Positions 53,942-64,000 of a stretch of DNA of 64,000 nt are shown here, piece by piece. The position numbers and the translations under genes were made by a program. Under the pieces are notes generated by a model. The model had not been told where the DNA came from. It saw nothing but the letters and a program-made list of their open reading frames with translations, and did not search any database. The first letter of the stretch is position 1. Each line of letters opens with the position of its first letter. This DNA is from Polytrichum commune (taxonomy: Eukaryota > Streptophyta > Polytrichopsida > Polytrichales > Polytrichaceae): positions 7,440,001-7,504,000 of the forward strand of contig OX485803.1 in assembly GCA_950295325.1 (NCBI GenBank), written 5' to 3'.

Positions 53942-56224
53942 AGAAATAAAATGAGGGTTTCCTGTTCACACATAAAAACTATACTCAATTGACGTTTTGT
54001 GTTGCAAGTGTGTTAACAATTTAATATTTGGCATCTCAAAGTATTTATCCCAAATGCTCAATGCTTCATAGACATTCAATCAATGTCACAGTGCATTGCT
54101 TCCGAGTCCAGTATTGAAAGCATGTATCTTATGTCCAACACAAACTTCTAATGGTAGGAATCTTCCATTACATATTCAACTAGGAATGCATGAAAATTAA
54201 CCATGCATATAGCTCACAAAAAAGACTCGCTGACCAACTGCACCATGGCTAGGTACAATTCGACAACCAACAACTGCTGGACGTGGGCTTGGCAACAATC
54301 GCTCCCATGCTCCATTTGCCACCTGCAACCATGACTCCATTCAGTAGTCCATTCAACCATTGTCAATGTTTGGTGCAATAGTGATCGACTACATGCCTGA
54401 GTCGTGTAAATCTTGTATGGCAGTCAGGGTGATCAGTTTTGTACCGACATCCACTCCCATGTGTCACCGCCGCACTTCGGTAGGAACAACTTGCACGCTG
54501 CACACAACCCTATCTTGCGACGACAATGCACCAATCTAGGAAAACTTGGCTAGCTGCCACATTTGCCCAATTTGTTCAACAAAAAATCATTGCTTAAGGC
54601 AACACACATGTGCAACCGAAGCACGTGTTACACACCCCAGAATTGGACACTTCCGATGCAAAACAAGGTGGACGCAATCATCGCGCTCCTTACATGGACC
54701 CGGCTCGCAGTTACTGGACAAGACAAGCAACTCTAGGCAGTGTTTGGGTCCATACAATTTACACATGATTGTCATATTGTTCTTATGTTTTGGAATTGAA
54801 ATCAAAACCAATTCATCCAGATTGCAAGTCAGTTGTGCATGATTGATGGAGTTGTTCATTGGATGAAGTCATTTTGTGCAACAACCATTGGCATTTTCTT
54901 CTTCTTTTTGATTGCCGCTTTGATGATTTGCCCATGTCATTGAGGAGTTGAGAAAAGTTTTGGGGTATTGGAAGGCATCGCACCTCTCTATGTCACTACT
55001 GGGAGATACAACATCAATCCGAATTATGAATTATGAGGCAAGTTGATGCGTTTGCTCAGTTTGTCCATACATTTTTTTTATTGTCTGACTGGAACAAGTT
55101 AGATTCGCTATGGCGAATGCACATATGGCGAATACAATACCTTGGGCATATATGATTTTGTTCTTCCACCCAACACCCACATTTAGAGGGCCACTTGGCC
55201 TGATTCATGTTCTTGAAGCCCTCAATTCAGCCCCACTTTATGAACGTTTTTTGGGGCCCAACCTTGTCACATGTAAAGTGACGAGGCCCGATTTTAGGAC
55301 CCGATGATCTTGAGGGTTAAGTTTCATGGAGCATACTATGGTCAAAGTCCAGTGTTCTCGACAATTACGTTTCATGACACTTACCATGGAGGATGACCTC
55401 TATAGGGGTGTGGTCATAGTCCGGGGATTTTTATACAAAAATCAGTACATTTCCTACCTTTTATAAAACAGTTTGGATTTTTTTCTTTTCACTTGGAAGC
55501 TAACGAAAGCCAATTTTTTTCCTCGGTTAAATTTCAAAATTTACCTCTACCATTCGGCAATTTTCCTAGTTTCTAAATTTCACTTCAATATATTTCCAAA
55601 GTTAAGTATAGTAAGTCGGGATTTTTTATTTTTGTTTATAAAATAAAATTGGTGTTATGCTTTTAAGGGAGTGAATTTGTGTTGAAAGAAATCCCAAGTA
55701 TCCCTGGAAGGAGTTGAACCTTGCCAAGCCCCGACCATCTTGGGGCCAAGAATGTAGCCTTTGAAAAATATATGGATCCAAAGAGGGTGTGTACATTTTT
55801 TAGAGGTTGGTTAGTACAACAATACATGTCTCTAGTATTACCCTAGTGACATTTCCGCCCTATCCCTAGTCCCTTCGGCCACTTGCCTAAAATTAAAAAA
55901 TTGACTCGGTGAATATCCCGGTTTATGATGCCTCAACCGACCATATTGCCGGTTTATTCTCCCTCGAACCGGTTGATTTCCGACCTCGACAATTGTACAT
56001 CGGCACCTCATCCGAATGATTGCGATCTCATTCAAAAATCTCTAAAAAAAACTCGGCTAACTCGTAACTAAACCTCGGTACTCCCCGTACATTGGTTGTG
56101 GTTAGTGAATTGAAATTGGGTCCCACTAGACTAAATCAGGGCCTTCGAATCTACTTCAGGTGTCAAAATGCTCTTATAAATATATCTACCATGTTCAATG
56201 GATTAACCGATGGGTGGGGTCTAG

Positions 56225-56490
56225 GATGCACACCAAATTCTTGATTAATGGCTTAAATGTTTCATTCTTGTCTTAAGTGTATAATTAGCATCTTAATTTT
56301 TGTGTTATTAGACTAATTATATCATATTTATGCTAATTTTTTCTTTATTAGACTAACCCATAGCCTAAGCCATACCATATGCTTGATTAAATGCTTAAAT
56401 GTTTCATTTTTATCTTCAGTGTGTGATTAGCACCCTAATTGTTGTGTTATTAGCCTAATGCAATCATATTTATGCTAATTGTTGCATTAT
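56225..56490. repeat. ~145-bp tandem duplication
   Basis: CTTGATTAA(T/A)(G)GCTTAAATGTTTCATT, TGTGTTATTAG and TCATATTTATGCTAATT occur twice in the same order, starting near 56,240 and 56,380. Confidence 0.75.
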
Positions 56491-57387
56491 TAAAGGAGTG
56501 GAGTGGAGTGGAGAGGAGAAGAATTTACCTTCTACAGATTGATGGTAGAGATGAGCCCAATCCAACGGATGAGCCCAATCTGGTCCATGTTGAGAGTTCG
56601 GGCCGAGGAAAAGCTTGTCCCGATTTCTTTAAGCCGGCTTGATGGTTTGGCGCCAAAATTGTGCCACCTAGGACGGTACATGTGATGAGTGAGTGTTCGG
56701 GTTGGCCTCTAGTATAAAGCCCTTGGGCCTGATTTGATGAAACCGAGTGATCCAATTGGCCCAAATTATGAGAGTTCGGGCCGGCCCTCAATCCAACCCC
56801 AAGTATAAAGTGGCCCTATAAGCAATGATGACATTCATCCCTAGCATACATCAACCCCAATGCAGTAATGGCATTCATCTTGTAATACCATGCATTTGCT
56901 ATTGGATGCCCTCCTAATGCCTTGGATGATGTAAGAGGGTCATCTTGCCATCCAAGCATTCCTACATGTTGGACGCCCGAGGGATGTACACTATACTAAA
57001 CACATACAACTATATGTCAATGCACAAAAGGGGTATTAATTTAAACTTTGCCGTATTATGTATACATATGCTACACAAATTATAATCTATGTACTCTGTA
57101 GAGGACCTTCAAAACAACAAAAAACAAAAAAAAACCTTGTACATAGGGGATTCTAAGAGTACATTGTGAACACACGTGATTCATGGTTTTAATGAAAGGT
57201 GCACCCCCTGGTGTTTGAGGAAGGGCCTCTCTACCAATCTACATTTTCATGTTAGGGAACGTACGTTCACCCTCCCCTTCTACGTCAAGCTCTTCCAATC
57301 TTTATTTATTACAACATCCACAATATAATAATTGCATGTCCTTAGTAGACTACAACAGTGAAAGGGATATTTATAGAGGTATGTGCT

Positions 57388-57507
57388 CACTATTTGTTCA
57401 ATGGGCCCTTGGAATATAACAGTCGGATGCTTGAAAAACTGAGCATGAAACCCAACTTTCCAAGCATCCAACTATTATATTCCAAGAACCCACTGAACAA
57501 ATAGTAG
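57388..57507. repeat. 120-bp hairpin with ~50-bp stem (miRNA-precursor-like or MITE)
   Basis: ACTATTTGTTCAATGGG, then CTTGGAATATAACAGTCGG and ATGCTTG on the left face CAAGCATCCAACTATTATAT, TCCAAG and CCCACTGAACAAATAGTA on the right. There are about six mismatches over 50 bp and a loop of about 20 nt. Both length and pairing fit a plant miRNA precursor. Expression is unknown. Confidence 0.75.
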
Positions 57508-58689
57508 GTGCTAAGTAATGTTATGTTGCACCTCCTACAATTGGCTGCAAATTTAGATAATGCATGTTTGTGGAATTTCTCTCCATACGTGATCTTCCAC
57601 ATGCCATTTTAGCATTGACCTTCATTCCTTTGTCTATCTTTCAAGATCTTAAACATTCTTGCCACACGTAAAGGAGGTAACTTTTTCGCAAATCCCAGTC
57701 CTCCCAACTGCAAGCTAGCTCTTCATTGTCACCACATTGCAATCTCACTTATTTCATGCAATCTCTTAAATACTCCTCAACAACACCATGGGCAAGAGGG
57801 TAAGCCCAAGTACATGAATATTATTCCAAAGATTATTATAAAAAAAAGCACTTGACCTTTGATTTGATTGGCTAGATGTATGACTTTCATAATTTGGTGG
57901 GAGATGTCAAAAATACTCTATGTCACTGGCCTTGTTACTTTCCCAATTTATGATAATTTTTGTAGCAAAGAGGTAATTTAGGGTTCCAACCCTCTACAAT
58001 CCATATCTAATAGTGCTATCAAGAGGGACTCCTCCTCTTGGCAAGGATTAGTGACTGGCCCTAATGTGGGCATGGTGTAAAGTTCCAACCCTTGGGTTTG
58101 TGACGCTCCACCAAACTTGTCTTAGGGCTAGTTTAGACTTTGGTTGAAGAAGTGCATTGATTACTCAAGAATTCTAGTCCAAAACAAGGTTACTTGAGAC
58201 AATTGTTGGTGTGTCGGACAAGACGGAAAAACATTGAAAATAAATGCCTCAAGTTGGATTTTCTATATATGGAGGGCAAGTCTCTTGTCCGAGGGTTTGA
58301 GGTTGCCCAAGAAACTTGACCTCCGGAGAACTCTCTAGCCAAAAAAGTTGCCATTTTGGCAGCCACGGCATTTTTTCCATTTATGCTTGACGTTCCCCAC
58401 CAGAGAAGCCTTGGCCATAGTGTAAACCCCAACCAATGAAGTACCCATTTCAAAGCCAATCATATTGCTCCATTCAATCAAATTTCTTAGCATGTGTACT
58501 TCTTCACCATAGTCTAAACCGGCCCTTAAAAACTTCCAACTTTATGGCTCCCCTCCCACACACGCGTGGCACGAATGAGAAAACATCTTTCCTCGCACAC
58601 ACTTTGTGGCCTCGAATTCCAAAAGAGCCCTCAAGGAAGAAGTTAAAGGACCGTATGTCCAATTCGGCCAATTTTTGAGCCCTTTTTTT

Positions 58690-58895
58690 GGGTAGAATCG
58701 GCAGCTGAGGTGGACTGCCGATTCTGCCAGTCATAATCGGCCAGGCCTGCCGATTCAGCAGGGTCCTTTAACGCCAGAGAAGCTGCAGGGTAGTGCCGAT
58801 TCGGCAGTATGGTTCGGCCAGCTGGCTCGCCCTACGGGCTCGCCAGTGACCTCACCATACTGCCGAATCGGCACTACCCTGCAGCTTCTCTAGTA
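58690..58895. repeat. Palindrome cluster with a perfect 37-bp inverted repeat
   Basis: The arms 58,776-58,812 and 58,855-58,891 are exact reverse complements over 37 bp (AGAGAAGCTGCAGGG, then TAGTGCCGATTCGGCAGTAT), with a 42-nt loop. Next to it, AGAATCGGCAG and CTGCCGATTCT form a second, smaller inverted pair. Several GCCGATTC-type cores occur. The cluster lies about 0.4 kb upstream of the petC start codon. Confidence 0.85.
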
Positions 58896-58925
58896 CGAAA
58901 AGGTTCAAGCCCAAGATAATAGCTA

Positions 58926-59057
58926 TGATGGATGGATGGGATGGGATGGGATGGGATGGGATGGCATGGATGCGATGCGATGGCATGGCATGGCATGGCA
59001 TGGGGGCTACCCACAGCGCGAGAGCGAGAGAGCGAGAGAGCGAGAGAGAGAGCGAGA
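58926..59057. repeat. GGGAT/GGCAT and GA-type microsatellites in the petC upstream region
   Basis: A GGATG, GGGAT and GGCAT run (58,926-59,006) is followed by a GCGAGAGA run (59,019-59,057), 230-360 bp before the petC start codon. GA/CT repeats are common in plant promoters and leaders and may bind BPC/GAGA factors. Confidence 0.8.
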
Positions 59058-59286
59058 TGTGGATAATAATATTGTGGTCACCTTTTGCCACTGCCGTGGC
59101 CCAACCCACCACTCACCACTCACAATCCCCTTGCTGCTGCTGATGCTGCTGCTGCCGTCGCTGCCTCCACCCAACTGACGCCTCTCAAGCTCCATGTTCC
59201 CCTTCTAAACTTATCGGACACCTTCTCTTGCATCTTCACTCTCGCACGCGCCCCGCCCTGCATTGAATTGCAGTACCTCTTTCACC

Positions 59287-61285
<1,999 letters not shown>

Positions 61286-61929
61286 ATTACTAGATTTAAA
61301 TTTAACTTCCCACACCCATGTACTATTGGCACCTGATTGAACCCTGTTATTGAAATACCAACAATTTGTAGTGATGTTGTGACCATTACCTATCTCTGTC
61401 TTTCTGAAACGTCATACGGTGTCATTGGCAAAATTCCAATGGCCGTGATGTCACTAGGTTTGCAATTGATAGCTAAAAGGTCTAGCAACACATTTTTTTT
61501 CTCTGTGTGGTCTTGAGCATTCGCCGATATTTCTCTCTGGGAGTCTCCTTTTCTCTCCATGTTTGGACAGGATACTCCAGCATTATAATAAAGTAACTAC
61601 GTGACCAGCCATTGAACCCTGTGTCTCGTTTATGCCTTGTGTTCGTTTCAGTATGTGCAGTCAACCAAAGTCAGACATTATTTTCTCCCAGGTGGCTAGG
61701 ATAAAGGAAGAGAATACTGTAGAGGGCTTTCCACTCCGACAAAAATAATTATATTTCTCTCGGATTTTGCCATGTATCAATCTTACATTGGTTGAGAACC
61801 TTTTGAATCCCATGTGGAAGCCACATTCCTGCACTTGTAAAGATGAAAGAGAGCATCCTCTCGGTACATGAGTTTCAGTTTACCAAATATGTACTAAGAT
61901 AGATGTGTTATTTGGATATTTCCTACTTT

Positions 61930-62100
61930 CCACCCACTTCTATTAGGATATGAAACACACAATCAGTGCGAGATGATTAGCAAAATGGTTAACATATCTT
62001 GAGCACATAGTTCAATGACTTTTAAACACATGTCTTTATGGTGTTGGACTTCACATCCACACCTAATCACATACCACTTAAATGCAGGTATTCAGATTAT
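61930..62100 (-). mobile_element. Internally deleted MITE family copy
   Basis: CCCACTTCTATTAGGATATG, AGTGCGAGATGATTAGC, ATGGTTAACATATCTTGAGC and ACACATGTCTTTATGGTGT follow the 16.4-kb copy, but the central AAGTGAAGATTC section is missing. It lies downstream of petC. Confidence 0.65.
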
Positions 62101-62420
62101 TGGTGTGTTGGAATCACGTATGTCTGCCTCACCACACTTTCAGTTCACCCACAGCTGTGATCCTTCAAATGTATACTATATTGATTGTAATCAAATCCTA
62201 AGTCCTGGTTTAATTTTCACTTAATTGACAAGTTGTATGTGCTAACAGTCTCTGAAAGAATTATGTCATTAACAGATTCCTTGTATGCAAATATCGTAAT
62301 CCTACCACTTTAATATGATGTGTTTGGGAAATGAGAAAACCATTGTATAATCAAGTTGTCACAAATTCAATAATCTGACAAATTGGACCGCTTTGTCGTA
62401 TAAACGAGGTACTTTATGCT

Positions 62421-62530
62421 CCCATGGGGGGATGGGGCGAACCACCCATACACTGGTTCCTTGGAGGCAAGGGTCTAGGCATCCAACAAAGAACGAGTGT
62501 ATGGGTTGGTTCGCCCAAATCCCATTTGGG
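62421..62530. repeat. 110-bp hairpin, ~40-bp imperfect stem
   Basis: GGGGCGAACCACCCATACAC on the left faces GTGTATGGGTTGGTTCGCCC on the right, extended outward by GGG/CCC runs. The loop is about 27 nt. Confidence 0.7.
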
Positions 62531-63936
62531 GGGGGACTTAAAAAAAAATTAGTTGGAATGGTGCGACCAAATGTATGATGTAGTTTATTATTTGTACCTA
62601 ACATTTGAAATTTTTAAGGGGTAATATATGATACATTAAATATGCCATGTTGGATTATAACTAATATAAGTTCTTATTTAACATATGTCATTAAATTTTT
62701 TTTAGACATAATATACGGTGTGGTACAAAAATCTTCATATTGATAATGAAGCATTTGTGTGTTGTTTGTGTCATTGAGTGTGTACTTGAAAATGTTCTGA
62801 AACCTAAGTTATTGAAGTTAGCATTTATGGTTGTCACTACGAAAGCACTGCCACCTGGAATTCAATGTTTCTGGGTGCAATTCCTTGATAGCTCAGCCTC
62901 AGTTTTGGCACTCAAATAGTTGAAAATATCTTTCTCTTTAATCTATGGATTTCATTTGTCTACTTTACTTTAATTTTTTATAATAAATCAAGGGGCTAAA
63001 AAAATACCCCCCTTCACATTTTGTAAGTAATTATATGGACCCTTCAAACACCATGAATTGGATAGTTGGGTAAATTGAATGGTGCATTTAATTAGTCCGG
63101 AACATCAAAATACCCCCTATAGTAATACCCCTCAATCGCACATGATCTACAACTCTCCTAAGGAGTCATTCCCCCATGACTTCATGAAAACAAACTAGAG
63201 ATATTTGGCCACATATATACAGTAAATACTATTTCAAATGTCTTTACAAACATGCAAGTATCTCTCATGAAATCTATGTGGACTTGAAGAAGGAATCACT
63301 GGCTCACTAATGTTGCCACTTCAAATTAGCAACAACAATCTTATTGAGCTTCTCCAATAAGGCCCGCAATTTCATTACATCTACCGGAGTAAAATCTAAT
63401 GGGTTGTCCATAAAAAATGTAGCTAAGACTTGAGTATGATGTTGACATATGCCAGTTCTATTATAGGTGGAGGTCAATCAACTTCCTTAACAATCAACTT
63501 CTAAAATTGAACCAACCTTCAAACTATTTCAATAGCTTTCCAACAATATGCAAATTAAAGCAATTTGACAAGTATTGAGTTCCAATTGCTTGAAAACAAT
63601 TCTGCACCTTGGTTTAAGGTTTGTGTGAAAAATTTCTACGAAATAGACAAATGCTAATGAGTCTCTTTGATTAGGTTGAGATAAAAAAAAACCTACTTCC
63701 CTTAGTTCCCATGTTTTACATTATTTTACATTAAAAAAACAATTTATCCACATTTCACGTCCCACACTTCTCCATGAGCAGTGCCCAAAACACCTTGGGC
63801 ACAAAGGGGACCCTAGAGTGACACCCGGGACTTGTGGAGCCGATGGTGAGAGGGCCCAAGTGATCCTAGTGTAGGTGAGGGCCCAGAGCGTTGGGAACCT
63901 CTCCCACCCACGGAGACTAAGAGTCACGAGGGTAAG

Positions 63937-63962
63937 GCCATAAGCTATGCATAGCTTATGGC
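63937..63962. repeat. Perfect 26-bp palindrome
   Basis: GCCATAAGCTATG is followed directly by its exact reverse complement, with no spacer. Confidence 0.9.
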
Positions 63963-64000
63963 ATGCGGATTCTAGAATGCTCGAGAACACCTCAATCGAA

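Larger units (their letters stand above)
53942..58689. other. Gene-poor intergenic region
   Basis: About 4.7 kb without a recognised gene. It contains a ~145-bp tandem duplication at 56,225-56,490 and a block at 56,580-56,830 with three GAG(A/T)GTTCGGG(C/T) and TATAAAG motifs. A compact hairpin lies at 57,388-57,507. Slightly GC-richer DNA at 54,200-54,750 has no convincing exon. Confidence 0.55.
61286..64000. other. Intergenic to window end
   Basis: The petC 3' UTR comes first, then AT-rich DNA with no supported gene. It holds a short MITE derivative (61,930-62,100), a hairpin (62,421-62,530) and a perfect 26-bp palindrome (63,937-63,962). The GC-richer block from 63,760 shows no convincing exon. 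Confidence 0.55.

Noticed and set aside
58926-59057. Possible coding sequence rich in Met/Gly/Trp before petC
   Set aside because: It is an artefact of GGGAT/GGCAT and GAGA microsatellites.

Overview
The window looks like nuclear DNA of a land plant. Every recognisable gene is split by GT-AG introns of about 80 to 1,700 bp, except one intronless cytochrome P450. The gene content is plant-specific: plastid Rieske protein PetC, a plant-type PP2A catalytic subunit, organellar SerRS and a CYP94-like P450. Genes are far apart in AT-rich DNA full of small inverted-repeat elements. A seed-free lineage (bryophyte, lycophyte or fern) is plausible, but the sequence alone does not settle it.

Layout. 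1-3,373 (+): two N-terminal exons resembling SABRE/KIP, followed at once by an aspartate-kinase gene that keeps its N-terminal and C-terminal ACT exons but lacks most of the catalytic core. 7,518-13,762 (-): an 11-exon DUF72 gene with a basic, serine-rich tail carrying PIP-box-like motifs. 15,023-19,485 (+): ACOT9-like double-hotdog acyl-CoA thioesterase, 6 exons. 21,205-24,400 (-): PP2A catalytic subunit, 5 exons, 306 aa. 25-32.8 kb: gene-poor, with transposon relics. 32,856-37,507 (-): organellar seryl-tRNA synthetase, 9 exons. 41,224-41,294 (-): tRNA-Gln(UUG). 42,885-46,742 (+): dPGM-type phosphoglycerate mutase, 7 exons. 52,310-53,941 (+): cytochrome P450. 59,287-61,285 (+): petC, 5 exons. 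Exon joins were checked for reading phase and all close, except in the aspartate kinase.

The genes are housekeeping and metabolic and form no obvious pathway cluster. PetC acts in thylakoid electron transport. SerRS serves organellar translation. The mutase is glycolytic and probably plastidial. The P450 is probably an ER fatty-acid or oxylipin hydroxylase.

The non-coding DNA is unusually rich in inverted repeats. There are at least ten copies of a MITE with AGGTAAG-type ends at TA sites, and a 1.23-kb foldback flanked by TTAA. Four compact hairpins resemble miRNA precursors, and a fifth has a perfect 37-bp stem about 0.4 kb upstream of petC. A 5S-rRNA-bearing (Cassandra-like) LTR relic and a dispersed AACCGGTT-bearing repeat are also present. 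I found no prokaryotic system, CRISPR array, intact transposase or rRNA operon.
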